Positions 52,758 through 61,440 of a DNA stretch of 64,000 nt are shown piece by piece (position 1 is the stretch's first letter; the number at the start of each line of letters is the position of its first letter). Source of the DNA: UBA964 sp031382085 (GTDB lineage Bacteria > Pseudomonadota > Gammaproteobacteria > Steroidobacterales > Steroidobacteraceae). The translations under genes and the position numbers were made by a program. The stretch lies in NCBI GenBank assembly GCA_031382085.1, contig JANMYM010000014.1:1-64000 (forward strand), written 5' to 3'. Below the pieces are notes generated by a model, which saw nothing but the letters and a program-made list of their open reading frames with translations, ran no database searches and was not told where the DNA came from.

Positions 52758-53762
52758 TTAGATCCCTTGATGTATCTTGGTTTCCGGCGCAGCCATCAGT
52801 CCGGCGTGCCTGACGAGCGCCAGATACGAGGATCCGACCGGCACCTCCAGCGCATTGCGCATGGTCAGTGATATCTTGCGATCGTGCGCAGTGACGCCAG
52901 TCACCGCCTGGCGAGCGACCCAATACGAGCGGTGTACCTGCAAACCATTCCAGTCCTGCAGATCGTGTACCGCGTCGCCAAACCGGTAATAAACCAGTTC
53001 GCTGCCCTGGTCGCTGTGCACCTTAAGGTAGTGCTCCTCGGCTTCAATGGCGATTAGCGTGTCTGGCGTCGGACGGGACATTTTGCTCAGACGCAGAAAA
53101 ACGGTCGGCACTGAAGGATTGACCGGAGCATCGGACGTGACCACCCGCATCGGCTCAGCACCCGCAGCGCCGCGCGTATTTCGCGACCTTGCAATACCTA
53201 ACGATTGAAATCGCAAGCCATTGAGATAGGTGTCGAGAAACAGATTCGTCACCAGCCACAGCAGGATTCCGCCTGACCCGCTTGCGAGCAACTGCAAAAA
53301 AACGCCGGACTGAAAAATGCGACCAAAGTCTTCGGCTTCGGAGACACGCGCACTGGCGGGCATGTAGTCCACGAATAGGATGCTGTAAACGTGCAGGTAC
53401 AAAGGTGAAAACACGGTCGCCAACACCGCACCGAGCAGCAACAACATGAACGGCCGCAAGTGCCAGGGCCGAACAATCCGGCCGGCCGCCCGGGTCATGG
53501 CCTCACAAACCCACCAGAACAGCAGCCAATTTCCCGACCACAGCAGAATTGAAACCGTGCGCGGGAAGTAGCGGCCTAGTCCAGCCTGCAGCCACCCCTG
53601 ATTGAATCCGACGACCAGCGGGACGAGGGCGAAAAAAACGATTGCGAGCGTCCAAGGCAAGCCCGCGATCGTGGGCCGCGATGCTCGCGGCTCGAAAACA
53701 GGCCCGTTCGCATGCATGCGGCTATGGTGACGTCGTGCCAGGAACGCGTCAATAGCGCCCAA
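52758..53762 (-). CDS. Membrane-bound LytTR-type DNA-binding regulator
   Basis: A 334-residue protein with four predicted transmembrane helices in the first about 180 residues (for example WTLAIVFFALVPLVVGF, LLLLGAVLATVFSPLYL) and a C-terminal LytTR DNA-binding domain (about residues 230-325, with LIAIEAEEHYLKVHSDQG, VHRSYWVARQAV and ALEVPVGSSYLALVRHA). Such proteins tether a regulator to the membrane without a receiver domain. ATG 53717 is an alternative start. Its 5' end faces the second TonB receptor across about 160 bases, so it may control that receptor operon as well as its own SMP-30/ppc transcript. The stop codon is inside a TGTTAG word. Confidence 0.88.
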   Translation of the reverse strand: MGAIDAFLARRHHSRMHANGPVFEPRASRPTIAGLPWTLAIVFFALVPLVVGFNQGWLQAGLGRYFPRTVSILLWSGNWLLFWWVCEAMTRAAGRIVRPWHLRPFMLLLLGAVLATVFSPLYLHVYSILFVDYMPASARVSEAEDFGRIFQSGVFLQLLASGSGGILLWLVTNLFLDTYLNGLRFQSLGIARSRNTRGAAGAEPMRVVTSDAPVNPSVPTVFLRLSKMSRPTPDTLIAIEAEEHYLKVHSDQGSELVYYRFGDAVHDLQDWNGLQVHRSYWVARQAVTGVTAHDRKISLTMRNALEVPVGSSYLALVRHAGLMAAPETKIHQGI

Positions 53763-53923
53763 GCCAGGCGTTTTCGCGCAGCATGAGCACGTTTAAAGTC
53801 GAAATTCCGTGTTTATTGCTGGTCTCATGAATGCCGAACACAACTGATGAAATCGCGATTGCGCGGCGCGCAGGCGATGGCACAGTCCAACCCGATCTGC
53901 AGAATGCACACACGGAGCAGCCC

Positions 53924-56293
53924 ATGAACACGCCAATTCAGCCACAGAACAGTCGAGTAACTTTTCCATCGTGGCAGTCGAGGGGGCTTTGCCTGGTGAC
54001 GGCGCTGCTGGTGTCTGTGGGACCCATTGCCAGCGCCGCCGAGCCTGGCGCGCTCGAAGAAATCGTCGTTACGGCCCGGAAAATCTCTGAGCCCCTGCAG
54101 GAGGTACCCCTGACCATCACGGCGTTTTCCGCCAAGCAGCTGGAAGAGCGTGGCGTGCGCAGTGTCAAAGACCTGGCAACGCAAACGCCCGGCCTGATGT
54201 TTACCAGCTCGACGGATCGGTCTGCCGGTGCGTTTCAGATTCGGGGCATGAGCCAGATCTCAGGTACGGGTGACACCAGCCGCGACATCGCGTCGGTTTT
54301 CATCGACGGCGTCTATTACGCGGGCGCAGCGCCCGGGCTGACGTTCTCTGATCTAGAGCGCGTTGAAGTCGTCAAGGGCCCGCAGAGCGCATTTTTCGGC
54401 CGCGCAACTTTCGGCGGGGCGATTAATTTTGTGACTGCCACGCCCGGCAATACAGTGCAAGGCAATTTCACCGGTCGTTTTGGCCAGAACGACGATCGGG
54501 CGCTGGGCTTCAGTGCCGAAGGGCCTCTGGTGGCCGACAAACTGGCCGTGCGGCTTACCGGCAATTACTCCGACTACGGCGGCCAATACATCAATGCGCA
54601 GGGCGGCGGGCATCTGGGCGCGCAGCGTGAGAATTTCGGGGCGTTGTCGCTGGCGTTCACACCGACCGAAAACCTGCACAGTCGCCTGCGCGTCTCCTAT
54701 ACCAAGCAGACTGATGGCGCGCCCGCGGTCCAACTGCTCAACCGTGTGCCGCAGCACAATTGCGGCCCGTTCGGCGGAACCAATCGCGGTGGCGTGGCGA
54801 CACTGTTCTGCGGCGAAGTCACTTTCAGTGGCCAACCCTCGCTCAATCCCGCGATGCCGTCCGGCGGACGCGGCAAATGGGGATTTGACAACGCGGGCCT
54901 GGAGAGAACCTACAAGACCACGACATTGAATGTCGACTGGACGTTGCCGGCCAACTACACGTTGTCGCTGCTGTCCGGGTACCAGCAGGAAGACATGGAA
55001 GCAGTTGCTGATTTCGAGCGCGCTCCGCAGGATGTGTGGTGGTCGGATTCCCTCCGGCATCAGAAGGCGACCAGCGTGGAGCTGCGCCTGAGCTCGCCAC
55101 AAGATGCGCGCCTGCGCTGGCTCGCAGGCCTCTACAACCTCAAACAGGATTACCTGACCGCCGGCAATTTCATGATCGGCTCGCAGAATATTTTTTCGGT
55201 GATCCTCCCGGCGGCTTTCCCGCCGGGCGCGGTCATTGCGGGCCCCCCAACCAGTCGCGTGCTCAAGAACAAGGCCGCGTTTGGCTCTGTTAGCTACGAC
55301 GTCAGCGACGCATTGAAGTTATCGCTCGAAGGCCGCTGGCAAAAAGACACCGTGTCGAATGCGCAGGCCACTGGTGTGCCCCTGGTATTCGATACTACGA
55401 AATTCCTGCCACGGTTGATCGCCGATTGGCGCATCAACGATCATGTCAAATACTATTTTAACTGGGCGAAAGGCGATCAACCGACGCAAGGCAACGCCCA
55501 GGTCGCGCAGTTGTCGGCCGCAAACCAGACGCGCGCCGCAGGGCTGGGACTGTTCCTGGTCGTGCCTGAAGCGACCGTCACCAATTTCGAACTCGGCACG
55601 AAGACCTCATGGCGTGACGGCCGCGTCATCGCCAACGCTGCTGTCTATTATCTGAAGTGGCAAGGCAAACAGGGCGTCCGTGGTTTCCAGATCGACACTA
55701 ACAACAATGGCGTAATCGACCTGGCAGCATCCGGCGCCAATCAGGAAAATTTCAATGCGCAGGCCTACGTCGCCGGCGACGAGGACATTTACGGACTGGA
55801 AGTCGAAACTCGCGCGACCATCGCCGATCGTACGCAGGTGGGTTTTGCCTTCGCGACCTCGCACCTCAATATCAAGAAACTGGAAGACGACCTGTATCGG
55901 CGCTACTTCGGCACACTGGATGCAAGCGGTCAGCAGGAAGGTCTGGTGCCGCGGGTCAGCGGCACGCTGTATGGCAGTTACACCCTGCCGATGACGAATG
56001 GCAACTCCTGGTTTGCGCGCGCTGACCTGACTTACATCGGCAAGCGCTATGACTCCATTCTCAACAAAACATTCACCGCCGCGACCACCAAGGTGAATCT
56101 GAAATTCGGCATCGACTTCAAGAGTCTGAATGTCACGGCCTATGTCGACAATCTTTTCAATGATGACCATGTCGAGTCGGCCGTGTACCAGAGTGATTCC
56201 GCGACCGATCCGTTCACCTTCTTGCCGGGTTCGGATGAAGTCGTGTTGGCGCGCAAGCGACAGTCCGGCATTACTGTGTCCTACCATTTCTGA
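53924..56293 (+). CDS. TonB-dependent outer-membrane receptor, paralogue of the 1.2-3.5 kb one
   Basis: A 789-residue receptor starting at ATG 53924 (GGAG eight to ten bases upstream); the open frame extends 31 codons further without signal features. TonB-box region LEEIVVTARKISEPLQEVP, plug with VEVVKGPQSAFFGRATFGGA, and a barrel ending GITVSYHF. The FGRATFGGAI plug wording, the repeated HNCGPFGG and LFCGEV loop cysteines, and the late TYIGKRYDSI segment match the receptor at 1157-3538, so the two recognise similar substrates. It heads an operon with a serine hydrolase (nine bases later) and a DUF1838 protein. Confidence 0.94.
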   Translation: MNTPIQPQNSRVTFPSWQSRGLCLVTALLVSVGPIASAAEPGALEEIVVTARKISEPLQEVPLTITAFSAKQLEERGVRSVKDLATQTPGLMFTSSTDRSAGAFQIRGMSQISGTGDTSRDIASVFIDGVYYAGAAPGLTFSDLERVEVVKGPQSAFFGRATFGGAINFVTATPGNTVQGNFTGRFGQNDDRALGFSAEGPLVADKLAVRLTGNYSDYGGQYINAQGGGHLGAQRENFGALSLAFTPTENLHSRLRVSYTKQTDGAPAVQLLNRVPQHNCGPFGGTNRGGVATLFCGEVTFSGQPSLNPAMPSGGRGKWGFDNAGLERTYKTTTLNVDWTLPANYTLSLLSGYQQEDMEAVADFERAPQDVWWSDSLRHQKATSVELRLSSPQDARLRWLAGLYNLKQDYLTAGNFMIGSQNIFSVILPAAFPPGAVIAGPPTSRVLKNKAAFGSVSYDVSDALKLSLEGRWQKDTVSNAQATGVPLVFDTTKFLPRLIADWRINDHVKYYFNWAKGDQPTQGNAQVAQLSAANQTRAAGLGLFLVVPEATVTNFELGTKTSWRDGRVIANAAVYYLKWQGKQGVRGFQIDTNNNGVIDLAASGANQENFNAQAYVAGDEDIYGLEVETRATIADRTQVGFAFATSHLNIKKLEDDLYRRYFGTLDASGQQEGLVPRVSGTLYGSYTLPMTNGNSWFARADLTYIGKRYDSILNKTFTAATTKVNLKFGIDFKSLNVTAYVDNLFNDDHVESAVYQSDSATDPFTFLPGSDEVVLARKRQSGITVSYHF

Positions 56294-56301
56294 CGAATGC
56301 G

Positions 56302-57486
56302 ATGCGCACACTCAATCTGCTGGCGCTCGGCCTGGGTGTCGCTGTTGCATTTGGATTGACACTGGTTGCCACGGATATGCCGTTCTGGCAGCGTCTTGTG
56401 ACGTTGCCGATGAAACACATCGTCACCGCAACAGAGTGGTATTCACCCAGGACGACCGTCGCCGGCGCGGCCTCGCCACCTGCGTTCGCGGTGGTGGCCG
56501 CTAACGAACAGCCGATTTCAGCAGCCGCCCTGCAGGCCGCGTTGCGCTACGCGCAAGCACGCCCAACCGTCGCGCTGCTCGTCTATCACGCGGGCCGCAT
56601 CGAACTCGAGTACTACGGAGCAGGTTTTTCGCAAACCAGCCGTACCGACTCGCAGTCGATGCACAAGTCAGTACTCGCCCTGGTGGTTGGGATCGCCGTA
56701 CACAATGGCTTCATTCGTTCGGTCGAGGATCCGATCGGACGCTATATCCCAGAGTGGGCGGGCGATCCGCGCGGCGCCATCCCAGTACGCAGTCTGCTGC
56801 AGATGGCGAGTGGGCTCGAGCAGGTACGAACGTCGCTGAATCCCTTTTCGCCAGGACTGCAGCTGTTTCTGGCATCCCAGCGCAGGCCCAAGCTCCTGCA
56901 GATCCGGTCGATCCGCCGACCGGATCAGGAATTCGACTACAACCCAATGAACTCGGAGCTGTTAGGTACGATCCTGGAACACGCGACCGGCCTCCCCTAC
57001 AGCGATTATTTGTCCGAGCGCCTGTGGCAGCCGCTGGGCGCCGCGACCGCCTATTTGTGGCCCGATCACGCTGGCGGCTTGGTGCATACCTCCTGTTGCC
57101 TGCAGGCGACAGCCCGTGACTGGTTGCGGCTCGGTTTGTTAGTCATGAACCGGGGCGCGGTCGGCGAACGGCAACTCATTCCCGCGGCGTGGATGGACGC
57201 GATGCTGGCCTCGTCGCCGCACAATCCCAACTACGGCTATCAGATCTGGCTCGGTCGGCAATTCACACACGAGCGTCGCTATGCCGCGGCCAGCCCCGCG
57301 CGCGCGCGGCACAGTGAACCGTTCATAGCTAAAGACGTCGTGTACTTCGACGGCGCCGGCGGGCAGCGAGTCTATGTAGTGCGTTCAGCGCAGCTGATCA
57401 TCATTCACACCGGCGACGCGACGATCGACTGGGATGACGCGTTTCTTCCTAACACTTTGGTGCGCGGACTGGCGCCACGAACTTGA
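56302..57486 (+). CDS. Serine hydrolase of the beta-lactamase/esterase family
   Basis: A 394-residue protein anchored or exported by an N-terminal hydrophobic helix (LALGLGVAVAFGLTLVA). Catalytic SxxK is Ser119-Met-His-Lys122 (SQSMHKSVLAL); a Tyr-containing second motif is FDYNPMNSELLG, and the third-motif region is VYFDGAGGQRVY. This resembles the class C beta-lactamase-like hydrolases, including 6-aminohexanoate-oligomer and ester hydrolases. Its position between the TonB receptor and DUF1838 suggests it cleaves the imported compound in the periplasm. The end overlaps nothing; the DUF1838 gene starts 19 bases later. Confidence 0.88.
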   Translation: MRTLNLLALGLGVAVAFGLTLVATDMPFWQRLVTLPMKHIVTATEWYSPRTTVAGAASPPAFAVVAANEQPISAAALQAALRYAQARPTVALLVYHAGRIELEYYGAGFSQTSRTDSQSMHKSVLALVVGIAVHNGFIRSVEDPIGRYIPEWAGDPRGAIPVRSLLQMASGLEQVRTSLNPFSPGLQLFLASQRRPKLLQIRSIRRPDQEFDYNPMNSELLGTILEHATGLPYSDYLSERLWQPLGAATAYLWPDHAGGLVHTSCCLQATARDWLRLGLLVMNRGAVGERQLIPAAWMDAMLASSPHNPNYGYQIWLGRQFTHERRYAAASPARARHSEPFIAKDVVYFDGAGGQRVYVVRSAQLIIIHTGDATIDWDDAFLPNTLVRGLAPRT

Positions 57487-57505
57487 CACACAGGAGACTG
57501 GAATC

Positions 57506-58357
57506 ATGTCGACACAACTCACACGCCGCGACACTCTGAAACTCATGGCCGCAACCTCGACGGCCGCAACGGCCGGTGTTCAGGCTGGCACGCCGGCGTC
57601 CGGTTTCGTGCCGACGAAGCCGATGGACGTTTACGCCAAGATCCGCTGCAGCCTGCGCGATGAGCTTGTGCCGTTCTGGTATCGCGGCCAGGCCATGGTC
57701 GCTTTGCAGGACGACGTCCCGCGGCCAATTCTCGGCGTCGAGGGATTCAGTTACACGCGTTTTACACGCCAGGAGGATGGTTCCTGGATGACGCGGCTGG
57801 TGGAAGTGGGTTACTTCACCGACCTCGTGTCCGGCGCGATCGTCGACGAAGCGACCAACCGCGTGAACGGCAAACGGATCAAGCCCAAACATTTCTCCTC
57901 GCCGGTGCAGGCCTTCGGCGTCAACGCGGACGGCAGCGTGACCTCTGACCATAAGCTCACGCCGCCGTCTGAATTTGCGGGCCGCGTCTGGGCGCCCTAC
58001 CGCCAGGGCACTGAAGTCTGGATTGACGAGGACATGCTCGCCAAGCTAACAAGCGATGCGCTGCCACCCAGCATGCGCGAGGCGGGTCCGCCGCGCATCC
58101 TGACACTGGGATCAATGACCTCGTATCGCTCGCACAGCGCGGATGTACAGAACCCGCGTCTTGCAAGTGCGCCCTGCACCTTCCACCTGCAGGAGCTCAG
58201 CAGCCTGCCGTCGTGGTTTGAACTGGGCGACGTGGTCGGCAAGCAGCTGTGGCGCCTCTCCGGCCGCAAGCTGGCGTCGCCGGATGAGATGCCCGCGACG
58301 CTGCGCGCGCGTATCGATACGGATCATCCGGAGTTTGTAAAAAAGCCAGGTATCTGA
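57506..58357 (+). CDS. DUF1838 family protein, Tat-exported
   Basis: A 283-residue protein with twin-arginine signal TRRDTLKLMAATSTAAT at residues 5-21 and an ideal ribosome-binding site (CAGGAGACTGG) before ATG 57506. DUF1838 landmarks are VEVGYFTDLVSGAIVDEATN, RIKPKHFSSPVQ, TLGSMTSYRSHSADV, and ELSSLPSWFELGD. It pairs with the 321-residue copy at 178-1143. The protein's activity is unknown, but both copies sit in TonB receptor operons and both carry Tat signals, so they are probably folded with a cofactor or metal before export. Confidence 0.82.
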   Translation: MSTQLTRRDTLKLMAATSTAATAGVQAGTPASGFVPTKPMDVYAKIRCSLRDELVPFWYRGQAMVALQDDVPRPILGVEGFSYTRFTRQEDGSWMTRLVEVGYFTDLVSGAIVDEATNRVNGKRIKPKHFSSPVQAFGVNADGSVTSDHKLTPPSEFAGRVWAPYRQGTEVWIDEDMLAKLTSDALPPSMREAGPPRILTLGSMTSYRSHSADVQNPRLASAPCTFHLQELSSLPSWFELGDVVGKQLWRLSGRKLASPDEMPATLRARIDTDHPEFVKKPGI

Positions 58358-58364
58358 GCGCGTG

Positions 58365-59564
58365 CTACTCGGTCCGCAACGCATCTACGGGCTGCAGTCC
58401 CGCCGCGCGCACCGCGGGCAGCACGCCGGAGATGAGTCCGATCATTACCGCCATCACTTCCGCCAGCAGCGTGTAGCCTGGTTCAATATGGACCGGCAGC
58501 GCCGGCACGAGAGCCGACAGCAGCAGCGCGATACCGATGCCGACGATCAAACCGCCGAGGCCGCCGATCGCCGAGAGCAGCACCGCCTCACCCAGAAAAA
58601 ACTTCAGAATGCTGCGCTGGGTCGCGCCGAGCGCGCGCAGCAGGCCGATTTCGCCGGTGCGCTCGCGCACCGCGATGGTCATGATCGTGAAAATCCCGAC
58701 ACCGCCGACCAGCAGCGAGATGCCGCCGAGCGCGCCCACCGCCGCCGTCAGCACGCCGAGAATATTGCCGAGCGTATCGAGCATCTCCTGCTGCGTGATC
58801 ACGGTGAAATCCTCGCGCCCGTGCCGCGCCATCAGCACCCGGGTCACCGTATCGGATACCTCGCGCGCCGAGACGCCCGGCGCATACACCACATCCACCT
58901 GCAAGAGTCCATTGCGATTGAACAGTGACAGCGCCCGCGCGGTCGGTATGTAAACGGTATCGTCGAGATCGAAACCGATCATCGATCCCTTGGATTGCAT
59001 GAAACCGATGATCCGAAATCGCTCGCCGCCGATCCGGATCAGGGCGCCGAGCGGATTCATGTCACCGAAAATTTCCTGGCGCATCTTCGAGCCCAGCACC
59101 GCCAAGGCACGCGGCGCCGTGGGATCATCCTCGGGCAGAAAACTGCCGCCCGCGAGTGCGAACGTGTACGCCTCGTCAAACTCCGGGCCCACGCCGAAGA
59201 CGGTCGTGCGCCGGACCCGTCCGTTAGCCTCGACATCCGAATTGCCCTGCATCATCGGCACGACATTCAACACGCGCGGAATGCGCTTGAACGCCAAGGC
59301 ATCGTCGATCGTAAGCGGCCGCATCGATGCAAACTGGCCGGGGTTGGCGCCGAAGGTCTGCGACTTGCCGGGCTGCACCGAGATGATGTTAGTGCCGAAC
59401 TGCGTGAATTGGTGCAGCACGTATTGCTGCACGCCCGCGCCGATCGAGGTCAGCAGCACCACCGCTGCGACGCCGATGCCGATACCGAGTGCGGTCAGGA
59501 ACGCGCGGCTGCGCCGTGCCTTGATAGCGGAATAGGTGAAGGCGATGAAATCCTGTTGCAGCAT
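58365..59564 (-). CDS. MacB-like ABC exporter permease (second)
   Basis: A 399-residue permease. ATG 59564 overlaps the stop of the upstream permease (TGATG); the longer open frame lies inside that gene and is rejected. N-terminal helix (AFLTALGIGIGVAAVVLLTS), a large periplasmic domain, then three C-terminal helices with RTGEIGLLRALGATQRSI, the FtsX-like motif. It resembles the permease half of MacB without the ATPase part. With the next gene it forms a heterodimer or duplicated pair; the two are paralogous. The 3' end is convergent with the DUF1838 gene. Confidence 0.88.
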   Translation of the reverse strand: MLQQDFIAFTYSAIKARRSRAFLTALGIGIGVAAVVLLTSIGAGVQQYVLHQFTQFGTNIISVQPGKSQTFGANPGQFASMRPLTIDDALAFKRIPRVLNVVPMMQGNSDVEANGRVRRTTVFGVGPEFDEAYTFALAGGSFLPEDDPTAPRALAVLGSKMRQEIFGDMNPLGALIRIGGERFRIIGFMQSKGSMIGFDLDDTVYIPTARALSLFNRNGLLQVDVVYAPGVSAREVSDTVTRVLMARHGREDFTVITQQEMLDTLGNILGVLTAAVGALGGISLLVGGVGIFTIMTIAVRERTGEIGLLRALGATQRSILKFFLGEAVLLSAIGGLGGLIVGIGIALLLSALVPALPVHIEPGYTLLAEVMAVMIGLISGVLPAVRAAGLQPVDALRTE

Positions 59565-60772
59565 CAGATTTTCCGTGCCAGCGCCAGCACCGGGTCGAGA
59601 CGCGCGGCGCGCAGCGCGGGCAGAATGCCGAACACCAGGCCGCTCAGCACCGCAATGCCAATCGCCGCCAGCGTCGCCCAGCGCGGCGCCACGGCGTCGA
59701 TCGGCAGCATCCTGCGCATCACCGCGGTGGCCGTCTCGCCGACCGCAAGGCCGATCAATGCTCCGACACTCGCCAACAGGATGGCCTCGGTCAGAAACAT
59801 GCTGGTAATCTGCCGTGGCTTCGCGCCCAGCGCCTTCAGCAGGCCGATTTCCGCGGTGCGCTGACTCACGGCCACCAGCATGACATTCATGATCAGGATT
59901 CCAGCAACTAACAGACTGATGCCGGCAATGCCGGCGAGCGCGGCCGTGAGCGCAGCAAAGATCCCGTTGAACGTGGTCAGCATCGCGTCCTGCGTGACGA
60001 CGGTGACGTCCTGTTCGTTCTGGTGGCGCTTGCGCAGCACGTCGATCACCTGCACGCGCGTGGTCTGCATCAAGTCGCGATCGCGCGCCTGAATCAGAAT
60101 GCGAAACAAACTGGTCTTGTTGTACATGATAAGTGCGGAAGCCACCGGAATCATCACCACGTCCTGGGCATCGAAGCCGATCGAGCGACCCTCGGCGCCC
60201 ATGATGCCGATGACGCGGAAGCGCCGGTCGCCGATCCGCAACCATTGACCGACCGCATCACCGTCCGGATACAGCTCGCGCGCGACCCGGATACCCAGCA
60301 CGCAAACGGATCCGCCGCGATCGGATTGCGCCACCGGCAAAAATACACCGCGCTCGAGTTTCCACTGCCGCACATTGAGCCAGTTCGCCGTCGTGCCCAG
60401 TACCGAAGTCTGGCGTTCGCGCCGCCCCGATGACACGGTACCCTGGCCAATGACCAGCGGCGCAGCGTCCGCCACGGTCGGCAGTCGGCGCACGGCTTCC
60501 ATATCACCTAACGTCAGGTCGCGCGGCGTATCGCCCGACATCAGCGCCGGGTTCACGCCGCCGGTCGATGTGCGGCCGGGGATGACGATCACCAGATTGG
60601 TGCCAAGCGATGCAAATTCGCTGGTCACATAGCGCCGTGCGCCCTCGCCCAGTGCTGTCAGCATGATCACGGCGGCCACGCCGATCGCAACCGCAAGCAG
60701 CATCATGCTGCTGCGCATGCGCGCGCGGCGCAGCGATTGACCGGCAAACATCAGTAGATCAAGTGGCCGCAT
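59564..60772 (-). CDS. MacB-like ABC exporter permease (first)
   Basis: A 402-residue FtsX/MacB-type permease starting at ATG 60772 (TTG 60778 also in frame). One N-terminal helix (MMLLAVAIGVAAVIMLTALG), a periplasmic core domain beginning RYVTSEFASLGTNLVIVIPG, and three C-terminal helices with QRTAEIGLLKALGAKPRQIT. It overlaps the ATPase gene by 14 bases. The family exports peptides, lipids or lipoproteins, or transmits mechanical signals across the inner membrane; the cargo here is unknown. Confidence 0.88.
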   Translation of the reverse strand: MRPLDLLMFAGQSLRRARMRSSMMLLAVAIGVAAVIMLTALGEGARRYVTSEFASLGTNLVIVIPGRTSTGGVNPALMSGDTPRDLTLGDMEAVRRLPTVADAAPLVIGQGTVSSGRRERQTSVLGTTANWLNVRQWKLERGVFLPVAQSDRGGSVCVLGIRVARELYPDGDAVGQWLRIGDRRFRVIGIMGAEGRSIGFDAQDVVMIPVASALIMYNKTSLFRILIQARDRDLMQTTRVQVIDVLRKRHQNEQDVTVVTQDAMLTTFNGIFAALTAALAGIAGISLLVAGILIMNVMLVAVSQRTAEIGLLKALGAKPRQITSMFLTEAILLASVGALIGLAVGETATAVMRRMLPIDAVAPRWATLAAIGIAVLSGLVFGILPALRAARLDPVLALARKI

Positions 60773-61433
60773 CTTCAATCACCTTGCCATCGCGCATGAC
60801 GACGCGGCGGCGCGCGCGTGCGCCGATGAGCGGATCGTGCGTCACCACGATCAGCGTATAACCGTCGCGATTGAGTTTCTCAAGCAGATCGATGACTTCC
60901 CTGCCAGACACCGTATCGAGATTGCCGGTCGGCTCATCGGCCAGCAGCAGGTTCGGTTTCATCACCAGTGCGCGTGCGATCGCGACGCGTTGCCGCTGCC
61001 CGCCGGAGAGCTGATCGGGGCGATGATGCGCGCGGTCCGTCAGCCCGACGCCGGCGATCAGCGCCGCGGCCCGCGCGACGCGCTCCTTGGCCGGCACACC
61101 GGCGAGCAGCATCGGCAACTCGATATTTTCCGCGGCTGTCAGCCGTGCGATCAGGTGAAAGGTCTGAAAGACAAAACCAACCTGCGCGCTGCGCACCTGC
61201 GCCTGTTGGTTGTCATCCAGATGCGTTGTGTCGATGCCGCCAAGCTTGTAGATGCCGGAATTTGGCTTGTCAAGCAGACCGAGCACATTCAGCAGCGTGG
61301 ATTTGCCGGAGCCCGAGGGACCCATGACCGCGACATACTCACCATCGCGGATCGTCAACGTCACATTGTCGAGCGCATGCACGGACTGATCGCCGACCTG
61401 GAACGTGCGCTCAATGGCTTCGAGTTCGATCAT
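60759..61433 (-). CDS. MacB/LolD-type ABC exporter ATPase
   Basis: A 224-residue ATPase from ATG 61433 (the longer open frame reaches into the upstream gene). Walker A MGPSGSGKSTLLNVLG, Q-loop GFVFQTFHLIARL, signature LSGGQRQRVAIARAL, Walker B LLLADEPTGNLD and His in VVTHDP, all standard for the MacB/LolD group (DEPTGNLD is diagnostic). It serves the two permeases that follow. Confidence 0.94.
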   Translation of the reverse strand: MIELEAIERTFQVGDQSVHALDNVTLTIRDGEYVAVMGPSGSGKSTLLNVLGLLDKPNSGIYKLGGIDTTHLDDNQQAQVRSAQVGFVFQTFHLIARLTAAENIELPMLLAGVPAKERVARAAALIAGVGLTDRAHHRPDQLSGGQRQRVAIARALVMKPNLLLADEPTGNLDTVSGREVIDLLEKLNRDGYTLIVVTHDPLIGARARRRVVMRDGKVIEDAAT

Positions 61434-61440
61434 GCGCGCT

